Source of the DNA: Actinomycetes bacterium
GTDB lineage: Bacteria; Actinomycetota; Acidimicrobiia; Acidimicrobiales; RAAP-2
Length of the DNA stretch: 32,928 bases
Assembly: GCA_021795095.1 (NCBI GenBank)
Contig: JAJYPU010000007.1
Location: forward strand, 1-32,928
Direction of reading: 5' to 3'
The position numbers and the translations under genes are program-made. Of this stretch, positions 8,094-18,214 are shown piece after piece. Under the pieces are notes generated by a model. It saw only the letters and a program-made list of their open reading frames with translations. It did not search any database and had not been told where the DNA came from. How positions within the stretch are numbered: the stretch's first letter is position 1; every line of letters starts with the position of its first letter.

Positions 8094-9949
8094 TTGACGT
8101 TGACGATGATCGTGGACCGGTACGGCACCATCGTGCCCGGCGCCGGGATCGTCGATACCACCTTGGTCCAGGTCCCGTTGGCCGACCCCGGCCCCTTGGT
8201 ATGGAAGAAGAGGACGGCCTTCTTGAAGGCCGCGAATGTCTGGGACTGATCCATGCCGATCACATTGGGCACCGGCCGCGGACCGGTACCGGCGGTCGTC
8301 GTCGCAGGCGTCGTCGTGGTTGGCGCGGGCGCAGTCGTCGTTGGCGAGGTCGTGGTCGGCGTCGTCGTGGTCGGTGTGGGACCCTTGCTCAACGCCAAGA
8401 CGACCTTCGCGCCCGCGGGCACGCTCGCGGGGTTCGAAAACCCGTGGTAGAGCACCGAGACCACCTGACCGGCGCCGAGTGAACTCACGACGTAGGCCGT
8501 GCTCGGACACGTCGCGGCGATTCCCGCTTTCTTGAGCGCCGCCGTCGCTACGGCGCAGGTCTCACCCATCACGGCTGGCAGTGTGACGCGAGCCGCGCCG
8601 TCTGAGACGGTGACGGTCACCACGGTGCCGGCCTTGGCGGAGCTGCCCGCCCCGGGCGACTGGGAGATGATCTCGTGGGCGGCGATCGTCGTCGAGCGCT
8701 GGTGGCCGGCGACGCGCACGGTGAGCCCCTCGGCGTTCAACTGGCTGGCCGCCTGGCTCGTGGTGAGGCCCACCAGGGACGGCACGGTGTGGCTCTGGGT
8801 CAGCAGTCCGGACTTCCACACCGCAGCACCCGCGACGGCCGCGACCAACACGATCGCCGCGAGCACGAGTGCGGCGCGGCGCCGGCGCGGCGCCGGCACG
8901 ATTGGGTACGGCTCCGAAGCGCGGGCGCGCGCCCTCGCGTCGGCCGCCGATGCCCCCGGAGGGACCTGGCGGGCCGGCTGCGGGCGCGGGAAGCGGGGCG
9001 CCGGTGACTCGTCGTAATCGGAGCCCGCGATCTGTTCGGCCGACGGCGCGCGGAACCCAATTGAGGTCCGTGGCTCGGAGGGCCGATAGTGCGCGAGCAA
9101 CGGCATCGTCCGGTTGACGGGCGTGATGGCCAACGGGGAGGGATCGGTGACGCTCGCGGTGAGTCGATTGGCGAACTGCTCCGCCGAGAGCCGCAGCAGC
9201 GGGTCGGGAACCGCCGCTTGAGCGAGGATCATGTCGAGCGTCCCGAGTTCCGGGCGGATCGGCAACGGCGTGTTGATCCGGGCCCGCAGCATCGCGTCGG
9301 CCGACACCGCGTCAAAGGGTGCCTCGCCGGTCGCGGCCTCGAAGAGGATCAACGCGAGCGCGTACACGTCGGACTTGGCGTCCCCCGGCACGCCCTGAGC
9401 CTGTTCGGGGCTGAGGTAACGCACGTCGTTGATCGAGTAGTGGCCCGGGTGCATCGTGCGCAGCCCCGACATGGCGACGTCGCCGACGCGCACGCCACCA
9501 TCGTCGCCGATGAGGAGTTTGCTCGGCGACAGCGATCCGTGAACGATCCCGTTGGCGTGCAGGTACGCCAACGCCGAGGCCACGTCGCTGCCCAACTTGG
9601 CGGTGTCGCCGATTTCGAGCCGTCGGCCTGCGGCCAACACGTCCTCGAGCGAGCCGCCGCTCATGTACTCGCTCACCACGAAGATCGATCCGGATTCCTG
9701 GCCACCGTCGAAGACCCGTGCGAGATGCGGGTGGCTCAACGTCGCCGAGCGGATGATCTGGTCGCGGAACGTTCGGCGCACGTCTTCGTGCGCGGCCAGC
9801 TGCGGGAGCAGGACCTTCAGGATCACCGTGCGGTGCAGGGTCCGATCCTCGGCGACGTAGACCTCAGCCGTCGACCCGACGTCCACGGTATCGGTGATGC
9901 GGTAGCGACCAACGACGTCATGGCCGGGTGAGAACGTGTAGGTAGACAT
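8090..9949 (-). CDS. PASTA-domain membrane protein with a degenerate Ser/Thr kinase domain (pseudokinase)
   Basis: The 619-residue protein has the PknB-type layout: an N-terminal kinase fold (about 14-267), a linker, a basic stop-transfer (RRRR) with one membrane helix (359-378), and outer PASTA domains (about 388-449, 455-523 and 559-619). A Thr/Pro-rich spacer (525-556) precedes the last one. The kinase fold keeps the ATP lysine (Lys45, VILK), SPE (180-182) and the helix after it. It has lost key residues: HRD is HGS (137-139), so the catalytic Asp is Ser. The following Asn is Lys144, DFG is DVA (157-159), and the glycine-rich loop is poor. I therefore expect no ordinary phosphotransfer but peptidoglycan or muropeptide sensing with binding of partners. 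The ATG at 9949 lies 14 bases after ligA. Confidence 0.88.
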   Translation of the reverse strand: MSTYTFSPGHDVVGRYRITDTVDVGSTAEVYVAEDRTLHRTVILKVLLPQLAAHEDVRRTFRDQIIRSATLSHPHLARVFDGGQESGSIFVVSEYMSGGSLEDVLAAGRRLEIGDTAKLGSDVASALAYLHANGIVHGSLSPSKLLIGDDGGVRVGDVAMSGLRTMHPGHYSINDVRYLSPEQAQGVPGDAKSDVYALALILFEAATGEAPFDAVSADAMLRARINTPLPIRPELGTLDMILAQAAVPDPLLRLSAEQFANRLTASVTDPSPLAITPVNRTMPLLAHYRPSEPRTSIGFRAPSAEQIAGSDYDESPAPRFPRPQPARQVPPGASAADARARARASEPYPIVPAPRRRRAALVLAAIVLVAAVAGAAVWKSGLLTQSHTVPSLVGLTTSQAASQLNAEGLTVRVAGHQRSTTIAAHEIISQSPGAGSSAKAGTVVTVTVSDGAARVTLPAVMGETCAVATAALKKAGIAATCPSTAYVVSSLGAGQVVSVLYHGFSNPASVPAGAKVVLALSKGPTPTTTTPTTTSPTTTAPAPTTTTPATTTAGTGPRPVPNVIGMDQSQTFAAFKKAVLFFHTKGPGSANGTWTKVVSTIPAPGTMVPYRSTIIVNVK

Positions 9950-9963
9950 GGGCAAACCCAACC

Positions 9964-13070
<3,107 letters not shown>

Positions 13071-13076
13071 GGGACC

Positions 13077-13082
13077 AGTCTG
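13077..13082 (-). promoter_or_regulatory. Possible -10 element of mnmA
   Basis: CAGACT on the minus strand ends 6 bases before the mnmA GTG, the same placement as the stronger TANNNT elements in this window. The first base departs from TANNNT, so this may be weak or mnmA may simply be transcribed from the desulfurase gene. Confidence 0.35.
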
Positions 13083-13104
13083 CCAGTCGAACCCCGGCCG
13101 CCGT

Positions 13105-14259
13105 TCAGTGGAGCTGGTGCACGATCCGCGCCAGGATTGCGATGACCGCGTCCACGTCCTCGGCGGTCGTCTCGGTGCCCATGGAGAACCGCAGCGATCC
13201 CCGGGCCCTGTCCGCGCTCACGCCCATGGCCTCCAGCACGTGACTGGCCTGGCTCGCGCCGCTCGAGCAGCTCGCCGCCGCCGACGCGTAAACGCCCGCC
13301 TGATCGAGCAGGAAGAGCAGTTCGTCACTGGCGAGTCCCTCGAACGTCGCGTGCACCGTTCCCGCGACGCGCAACGCCCCCACGCTCGTGACCGTACAGC
13401 CGGGTAGCAGTGACAGGGCGTTGACCATCGTCGCCTGCAGCACCTCGACGCGCTCGTTGACCTCGTCGAGCTCGCGAGCGGTCGCTCGCAACGCGGCGGC
13501 GAGCCCGACGGCCGCCGCGACGTCCACGGTCCCCCCGCGGTGACCCTGCTCCTGGCCGCCGCCGGGGACCAGCGCGTCGAAAGCGACGCCCCCTCGAACG
13601 ACAAGGGCCCCCGCGTTCACCGGCCCGCCCAGCTTGTGCGCGCACAACGAGACCATGTCAACCGAGGCAGTCACCGTCGGCAGATACAGCCACGGCGCCG
13701 CAGCTACCGCGTCGGTGTGCACGACGGACCCACCGTCGTAGCCGCCGTGGGCGATCGCCGAGACGCCGTCGAGCGGCTGACGCACGCCGGTCTCGTTGTT
13801 GGCCGCCATCACGCTGACGATGGCGGTGTCGGGCCCGATGGCCTCGCGCAGCGACTCGAGGTCAACGACCCCGTCGGCGTCGACCTCGACGTAGCGCACC
13901 GAGACGCTCGGGAAGTCCCGCGCCATCATCGCCGCTGCGTCGAGCACGGCGTGGTGTTCGACTCGAGAGACGACGATGGAGGTCGAGTCGTGGTGACGGC
14001 GGTGGTAGTTCGCCACGCCCGCGACCGCCAGTTGACACGACTCGGTGCCGCCGCCGGTGAAGACGACGCCTCCCGCCTCGGCACCGACGAACTCGGCGAC
14101 GACGTCGCGGGCCTCCTCGACGGCCCGACGGGCCACGCGCGCCGCGCGGTGGCTACCCGAGGGGTTACCGACGACGCCGTGCTGCCACGGTTCCATCGCC
14201 GCGGCCACCTCGTCACGCCGCGGTGCCGACGCCGCGTGATCGAAGTAGTAGGTCGTCAT
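13105..14259 (-). CDS. Cysteine desulfurase (NifS/IscS class)
   Basis: This PLP enzyme removes sulfur from cysteine as an enzyme-bound persulfide for tRNA thiolation and Fe-S assembly. The 384-residue protein shows YYFDHAASAP at the start, TGGGTESC (68-75), the HTDAVAA stretch and the PLP lysine Lys209 in SLCAHKLGG. The catalytic Cys331 sits in ASCSSGASQASHVL. The position just upstream of mnmA is conserved in actinobacteria and points to a role as sulfur donor to MnmA. The ATG at 14259 shares one base with the stop of the upstream aldehyde dehydrogenase (TGATG). I leave the symbol blank because iscS, nifS and other names cannot be separated here. Confidence 0.95.
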   Translation of the reverse strand: MTTYYFDHAASAPRRDEVAAAMEPWQHGVVGNPSGSHRAARVARRAVEEARDVVAEFVGAEAGGVVFTGGGTESCQLAVAGVANYHRRHHDSTSIVVSRVEHHAVLDAAAMMARDFPSVSVRYVEVDADGVVDLESLREAIGPDTAIVSVMAANNETGVRQPLDGVSAIAHGGYDGGSVVHTDAVAAAPWLYLPTVTASVDMVSLCAHKLGGPVNAGALVVRGGVAFDALVPGGGQEQGHRGGTVDVAAAVGLAAALRATARELDEVNERVEVLQATMVNALSLLPGCTVTSVGALRVAGTVHATFEGLASDELLFLLDQAGVYASAAASCSSGASQASHVLEAMGVSADRARGSLRFSMGTETTAEDVDAVIAILARIVHQLH

Positions 14260-15623
14260 CAGACCACGTAGAAGGACTTGATGTTGGTGAACTCCTTGAT
14301 GCCGTAGGCCGAGAGCTCACGCCCGAAGCCGGAGTTCTTGGTACCGCCGAAGGGAAGCTCCGGCATGGAGGCGACGACCGAATTGGCAAAGACCACGCCG
14401 ACGTCCAAGCCGGCGATGGCCGCATCGATCTCGGCGTCGTCAGTCGACCAGATCGACCCGCCGAGCCCCCACGGCGTGGCGTTCGCGTAGGCGATTGCGG
14501 CCTCGAGGTCGTTCGCGACGTGCACTACGGCGACCGGACCGAAGAGCTCCTCACTCGCGGCCCGTGAACCACTCGGCACGTCGCTCAAGACCGTGGCGGG
14601 ATAGAAGAACCCCTCGCGGTCCATCGGTGCACCACCCGTATGAAGGACCGCGCCGGCCTTCACCGACGAGGAGACCTGATCGGCCAGCTGGTTGAACTGC
14701 GACGCCGACACGATCGGGCCGAGCACGGTGGCGGGATCCATCGGGTCGCCGGTAGGTACCGCGGCCATTGCGTCGCTGAATCGACTGATGAACTCGTCGG
14801 CGCGCTCGCGCACCACGATGAACCGCTTGGACGCGATGCACGCCTGACCGTTGTTCTGCACGCGAGCGGTGACCGCATTGGGCACAGCGGCGTCGAGGTC
14901 GGCGTGGACCCCGACGATGAACGGGTCCGAGCCCCCGAGCTCGAGCACGCACTTCTTCAGGTGGGCACCGGCCAACGCCGCGACCGACCGACCGGCCCGC
15001 TCAGAACCGGTGAGCGTGACACCGGCGACGCGGGGATCGGCAATGATGCCTTCGATCGCGTCGACCTCGACGAAGAGGTTCGTCATGACGCCGGCGGGGA
15101 AGCCCGCGCGGGTGAACAGTTCCTCGATGTACAACGCGCTGCCGGGCACGTTCGGCGCGTGCTTGAGCAGCACGACGTTGCCGGCCATGATCGTCGGCAC
15201 GCCAAAGCGGATCACTTGCCAGAGCGGGAAGTTCCAGGGCATGACTGCGAGGATCGGCCCGACGGGGTCGAAGCGCACGCCACTACGGCGCGCACTGGTG
15301 GCGATCGTCTCGGTCGCGAGGTACGTCTCAGCGTTATCGGCAAAATGGCGCATGGTCGAGGCACACTTGAACGCCTCCCCCTTAGCCGCGGCGAAGGTCT
15401 TGCCCATCTCGGTGGTCATCAGCGCCGCGATCACCGGGATCTCGCCCTCGATCAGTTCGGCGGCGCTGCGCATGAGCGCCGCGCGTTGGGCGATCGGCGT
15501 CTCGCGCCAGCGACGATAGGACTCCGCGGCGAGGTTCAGGCGGGCCTCGACCTGTTCGGTCGTGTGGGCGGGGTACTCGGCGATGCGCTCGCCCGTGGCG
15601 GGGTTCGTGGCAATGAATGGCAT
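14259..15623 (-). CDS. NAD-dependent succinate-semialdehyde dehydrogenase (aldehyde dehydrogenase)
   Basis: The 454-residue aldehyde dehydrogenase probably oxidises succinate semialdehyde to succinate, the last step of GABA breakdown. The catalytic cysteine is Cys262 in NNGQACIASKR, the general base Glu228 in LELGGSDPF, and Asn131 in PWNFPLW helps stabilise the oxyanion. The opening IATNPATGERIAEYP and the short length match the Sad/YneI group. The ATG at 15623 is used because the family starts there and CAGACT lies 6 bases upstream; an extension to 15653 would run into the MFS gene. It abuts the cysteine desulfurase by one base. It could serve the polyamine route coded at the right of the window, although it is not in that operon. 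Confidence 0.88.
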   Translation of the reverse strand: MPFIATNPATGERIAEYPAHTTEQVEARLNLAAESYRRWRETPIAQRAALMRSAAELIEGEIPVIAALMTTEMGKTFAAAKGEAFKCASTMRHFADNAETYLATETIATSARRSGVRFDPVGPILAVMPWNFPLWQVIRFGVPTIMAGNVVLLKHAPNVPGSALYIEELFTRAGFPAGVMTNLFVEVDAIEGIIADPRVAGVTLTGSERAGRSVAALAGAHLKKCVLELGGSDPFIVGVHADLDAAVPNAVTARVQNNGQACIASKRFIVVRERADEFISRFSDAMAAVPTGDPMDPATVLGPIVSASQFNQLADQVSSSVKAGAVLHTGGAPMDREGFFYPATVLSDVPSGSRAASEELFGPVAVVHVANDLEAAIAYANATPWGLGGSIWSTDDAEIDAAIAGLDVGVVFANSVVASMPELPFGGTKNSGFGRELSAYGIKEFTNIKSFYVV

Positions 15624-15627
15624 GGGT

Positions 15628-16878
15628 CTAGTCTGCCAGCAATCGCGCCTCACTCTTCGAGGCCGAGGCGAACTGCGCCCAGAAGGACGGCCGGGTCGCC
15701 GAGACGCCCACCACCACGGCGGCCATCACGACGGCGCCGATCCCGGTCACGGCGCGAACGCCCCACCACCTCGCGAGGGTCGCCTGGGCGACGGCGCCGA
15801 GCGGGTACGCGGCCGAGAGTGAAAGCGTGTACAGCGACAGGATCCGCGAACGCTCGCGCTCGGGCGCGTGCAGCTGCACCGATGTGATGAGGCCGGTCAG
15901 CGTGCCGACGTAGGCGGCGCCGAGCACGACGAGTGACGCCATCGCCCACGCGAGTGTCGGAGAGAGCGCGTAGAGCATCTCACTCACAACAGCCGCCGCG
16001 ATCGAGAGGCGCAGCACGAACACCCTCGACGTCCGTCGCGCGAGACCCGGTAGGGTCATTGCCCCCACCACCGCACCTACCCCCTGTGCGGTGACCAGCC
16101 ACGAGGTGCCGATCTTGCCCGCGCGCAGGACCTCGATGGCCATCGCGGGCACGAGGGCGATGAAGGGACTGACCGTGACCGCCACCACCGCCACGGCGAT
16201 GATTGGGTACCGGCAGCCGTTGATTGACCACGCCCGCCTCGCGCCGTCGACGGTCTCGCCCCACAGGCGCACCGGTGCGTCGATCCGCTGTCGCGGCGTG
16301 CTGCGCACGAAGAGGAAGGCGACCGCGACGAAAAGGAAGGTTGCGGCGTTGATCGCGAAGCACCACCCCGGGGAACCGAACGTCAGCACGAGCGCCGCCA
16401 GCACCGGGCCGATGACGCGCCCGAGGTTGAACTGCGCCGAAGACAGTGACACCGCGGCGAGGACCTCGTGACGATCTACCAGGTCGGGCAAGAGCGACTG
16501 CCACGCCGGCCAGGCCGCCGCGCTCGCGAGACCCTCGAGGATCGCGAGGTAGCAGGCTGTCGAGGGCGCGAGGTGACCCGTGAGTTCGGCCGCGGCCAAC
16601 GCCGCGGCGGCCAAGGTCATCACCACGTTATTGAGTTGGATCCATCGCTGGCGGTTCCATCGGTCGGCGACGAGCCCTCCGAGGGGCGAACCCACGAGGC
16701 TCGGCACCCACGCGGCGGCCGTGACCAGTCCCAGCCACAGGGTGTTGTGGGTCGTCTGGGTCAGATAGATCCCGAGCGCGACCGACTGCATCCAGGTGCC
16801 CGTCGACGACACGAATGACGCCGCGAGGGCGATCGAGAAACTGGGGTGTCGTAGCGGTGCGAGGGACGCGGACGACAT
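15628..16878 (-). CDS. MFS transporter
   Basis: This 416-residue integral membrane protein is a major facilitator, probably an exporter of the DHA3 or EntS-like type; the substrate is unknown. It has about ten to twelve hydrophobic segments and the motif-A loop SPLGGLVADRWNRQRW between helices 2 and 3. It begins near residue 4 with the common LAPLRHPSFSIALAASFVS segment. I use the ATG at 16878; an in-frame start at 16950 would add 24 Arg/Ala-rich residues and overlap the small ORF upstream. TAGCGT lies 8 bases before this ATG, slightly too far for a leaderless start. The gene ends four bases before the next ATG, so it may be co-transcribed with the aldehyde dehydrogenase. Confidence 0.85.
   Translation of the reverse strand: MSSASLAPLRHPSFSIALAASFVSSTGTWMQSVALGIYLTQTTHNTLWLGLVTAAAWVPSLVGSPLGGLVADRWNRQRWIQLNNVVMTLAAAALAAAELTGHLAPSTACYLAILEGLASAAAWPAWQSLLPDLVDRHEVLAAVSLSSAQFNLGRVIGPVLAALVLTFGSPGWCFAINAATFLFVAVAFLFVRSTPRQRIDAPVRLWGETVDGARRAWSINGCRYPIIAVAVVAVTVSPFIALVPAMAIEVLRAGKIGTSWLVTAQGVGAVVGAMTLPGLARRTSRVFVLRLSIAAAVVSEMLYALSPTLAWAMASLVVLGAAYVGTLTGLITSVQLHAPERERSRILSLYTLSLSAAYPLGAVAQATLARWWGVRAVTGIGAVVMAAVVVGVSATRPSFWAQFASASKSEARLLAD
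15630..15635 (-). promoter_or_regulatory. Possible -10 element of the succinate-semialdehyde dehydrogenase gene
   Basis: CAGACT on the minus strand lies 6 bases before the ATG and just overlaps the end of the MFS gene. The larger string GGCAGACT is identical to the one ahead of mnmA and is followed by the same spacing. Weak by itself. Confidence 0.35.
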
Positions 16879-16910
16879 GGACGTCCACGCTACCGGCCAG
16901 AGCCGGCCGC

Positions 16911-17027
16911 TCAGCCGCGCCGACGCCGCCGTGGCCGCAGCGCGAACCACCAGATCGACAGCACGGTCGCCACCACGCCGAGGACCCCGACGGTCGACCG
17001 TGCTCCCTTCGCGTTGCGCTCGTTCAT
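16911..17027 (-). CDS. Possible 38-residue single-span membrane protein
   Basis: An ATG-to-TGA ORF of 39 codons lies between yceI and the MFS gene. It encodes a polar start (MNERNAKGARS), one hydrophobic stretch (about 13-30, TVGVLGVVATVLSIWWFAL) and a strongly basic tail RPRRRRRG. That charge layout fits a small bitopic membrane protein with the tail in the cytoplasm. I recognise no family. There is no clear ribosome binding site, and a perfect palindrome lies 15 bases upstream. It could be a chance ORF in GC-rich DNA, but the hydrophobic-then-basic order and the otherwise unused 200-base gap favour a gene. Confidence 0.45.
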   Translation of the reverse strand: MNERNAKGARSTVGVLGVVATVLSIWWFALRPRRRRRG

Positions 17028-17041
17028 GGACCCATGGTACC

Positions 17042-17075
17042 GACGAGGCCGGGGGCGTACGCCCCCGGCCTCGTC
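17042..17075. terminator. Perfect 17-bp inverted repeat after yceI
   Basis: The two 17-base arms (17042-17058 and 17059-17075) are exact reverse complements with no bases between them, so the RNA would fold as a very stable GC-rich hairpin. It lies 24 bases past the yceI stop. There is no T-run on either side. It may be an intrinsic terminator of the U-poor actinobacterial kind or a stability element. Confidence 0.6.
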
Positions 17076-17098
17076 AAGACTGCGCTCAGTGTGAGGAC

Positions 17099-17644
17099 TT
17101 AGTCCTGCTTGCTCGCTTCGACCGTGATCTCCAAGACAACCTTGTTGCCGACGACGAGGGCACCGTTCTCCAGCGCACCGTCGAAGTTGACATTGAAGTC
17201 GCGACGATCGATCTCGGCGACGGCCTCGAAGCCCGCGACCGTGACGCCCGGCGCCATGCCGGCACCCGAGCCCAGGAACTCGACGTCAAAGGTGACGGAC
17301 TTGGTCACGCCACGGATGGTGAGGTCGGCCACCATCTCAATCTTGTCGTGGCCCTTGTCGGTGATCGTGGTTGAGTTCAGCGTCAAGGTCGGGTGGTTCT
17401 CGAGGTCGAGGAAGTCCGCGCTCTTGAGATGACCGTCACGCATGTCGTTGTCGGTCGTGATGCTCGCAGCCAGAACCGTCGCCTCAACCTTGGAAGTGGC
17501 AATCGAGTCACCAATGGTGATCGAACCGGTGAAGTCGCTGAAGTGCCCACGGACCTTGGCGGCGATCAGGTGGCGCGCGACGAAGCCGACGCTCGAGTGG
17601 GTGGGGTCAATGGTGTAAACACCGGGAGCGGGAAGGTTGCTCAT
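17099..17644 (-). CDS. YceI family lipocalin-like protein, cytoplasmic form
   Basis: This 181-residue protein belongs to the YceI family, beta-barrel proteins that bind isoprenoid or fatty lipids. Signature stretches are GVYTIDPTHSSVGFVARH near the start, VRGHFSDFTGSI, HLKSADFLDLENHPTLT, GDLTI-like VADLTIRGVTKSVTFDVEF and DFNVNF toward the end. There is no signal peptide, so it should be cytoplasmic. The ATG at 17644 has AGGAGAG (17657-17651) six bases upstream; a longer reading frame to 17716 runs over the promoter and is rejected. It is divergent from a marR gene, and a palindrome sits inside its promoter, so MarR repression is very likely. Confidence 0.92.
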   Translation of the reverse strand: MSNLPAPGVYTIDPTHSSVGFVARHLIAAKVRGHFSDFTGSITIGDSIATSKVEATVLAASITTDNDMRDGHLKSADFLDLENHPTLTLNSTTITDKGHDKIEMVADLTIRGVTKSVTFDVEFLGSGAGMAPGVTVAGFEAVAEIDRRDFNVNFDGALENGALVVGNKVVLEITVEASKQD

Positions 17645-17686
17645 TGTTTTCTCTCCTAGATACGAACACTGGTTTGTGTTGACACC

Positions 17687-17716
17687 AGTATAGTTGCATC
17701 TACAACTATTTGTCAA
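17687..17716 (-). promoter_or_regulatory. Promoter of yceI
   Basis: On the minus strand there is a near-consensus sigma-70 promoter: TTGACA (17716-17711), an 18-base spacer and TATACT (17692-17687). The expected start of transcription near 17680 gives a leader of about 36 bases with a good AGGAGAG ribosome binding site. It is the strongest promoter I can see in the window. Confidence 0.8.
17690..17709. promoter_or_regulatory. Probable MarR operator within the yceI promoter
   Basis: ATAGTTGCAT and CTACAACTAT form an imperfect 10+10 palindrome matching at 8 of 10 positions. It fills the spacer between the -35 and -10 of yceI and touches the -10. A third copy of the half-site, TAGTTGCA, occurs at 17721-17728, exactly 30 bp from the first (17691-17698), beside the marR promoter. 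This arrangement suits one regulator silencing yceI and itself. Confidence 0.65.
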
Positions 17717-17743
17717 GCAGTAGTTGCAAACGTAGGAATGTGC

Positions 17744-17749
17744 TATACT
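17744..17749 (+). promoter_or_regulatory. Extended -10 element of marR, leaderless type
   Basis: TGCTATACT contains an extended -10 with TATACT ending 6 bases before the marR ATG. TAGTTG (17721-17726) is at the right distance to be a weak -35 and is also the operator half-site. No ribosome binding site is present, so the marR mRNA is probably leaderless. Confidence 0.6.
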
Positions 17750-17755
17750 TGGCGT

Positions 17756-18214
17756 ATGTTGATCGATCCCACGGCCTGCCCCTCGGGAGACGAGAAGGTC
17801 ACGTTGTTCGGCCTGCTGCTCGAGACCAACGCCCGACTGGCCCGTGGTCTCGGAGTCGAACTCGAGGCAACGTGTGATCTACCCCTCGCCTGGTTCGAGG
17901 TGCTGCTGCAGCTGCGTAAGTCGCCCGACGGTCGCTTGAAGATGAACCAGATCGCCGACGCAATCGTCCACTCGACGGGTGGCACCACCCGATTGATCGA
18001 CCGCCTCGAAGAGGCGGGCCTCGTCGAGCGGACGCTCTGCCCCTCAGATCGACGCGCGATCCACGTCGCTATCACCGACGCCGGAAACGCCAAGCTCGAC
18101 GACGCACTCGCCGTCCACCTCGCCTACCTGGACGAGCGGCTGGCCGGACGACTCAGCGAGACCGAGCGCCATTCATTGTCCACGCTGCTTGGCAAGCTCA
18201 ACGCGAACGTCTAG
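17756..18214 (+). CDS. MarR family transcriptional regulator
   Basis: The 152-residue protein is a winged-helix MarR regulator. The recognition region reads LKMNQIADAIVHSTGGTTRLIDRLEEAGLVER (about 60-90), followed by the wing with CPSDRRAIHVAITDAG, both typical. It should bind DNA as a dimer and release it on meeting a small phenolic, oxidant or lipid ligand. The first 55 residues include Cys9 and Cys43, possible redox sensors but unproven. I use the ATG at 17756, placed 6 bases after TATACT; the in-frame ATG at 17738 lies upstream of the -10 and would not be transcribed. Its stop shares CTAG with the ileS stop on the other strand. The likely target is divergent yceI. Confidence 0.92.
   Translation: MLIDPTACPSGDEKVTLFGLLLETNARLARGLGVELEATCDLPLAWFEVLLQLRKSPDGRLKMNQIADAIVHSTGGTTRLIDRLEEAGLVERTLCPSDRRAIHVAITDAGNAKLDDALAVHLAYLDERLAGRLSETERHSLSTLLGKLNANV

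Noticed and set aside
8291..8440. Repetitive GTCGTC-like tract as a DNA repeat or satellite
   Set aside because: It encodes the Thr/Pro-rich extracellular spacer of the PASTA protein and is irregular at DNA level.
7806..8510. Long version of the small Cys/His protein
   Set aside because: The extra N-terminal part overlaps the PASTA domains in a different frame and is low complexity; the GTG at 8093 with a four-base overlap is a better start.
14259..15623. Part of a single polyamine operon with the right-hand genes
   Set aside because: The semialdehyde dehydrogenase fits the pathway by function, but it lies about 10 kb away with its own neighbours, so only a functional link can be suggested.
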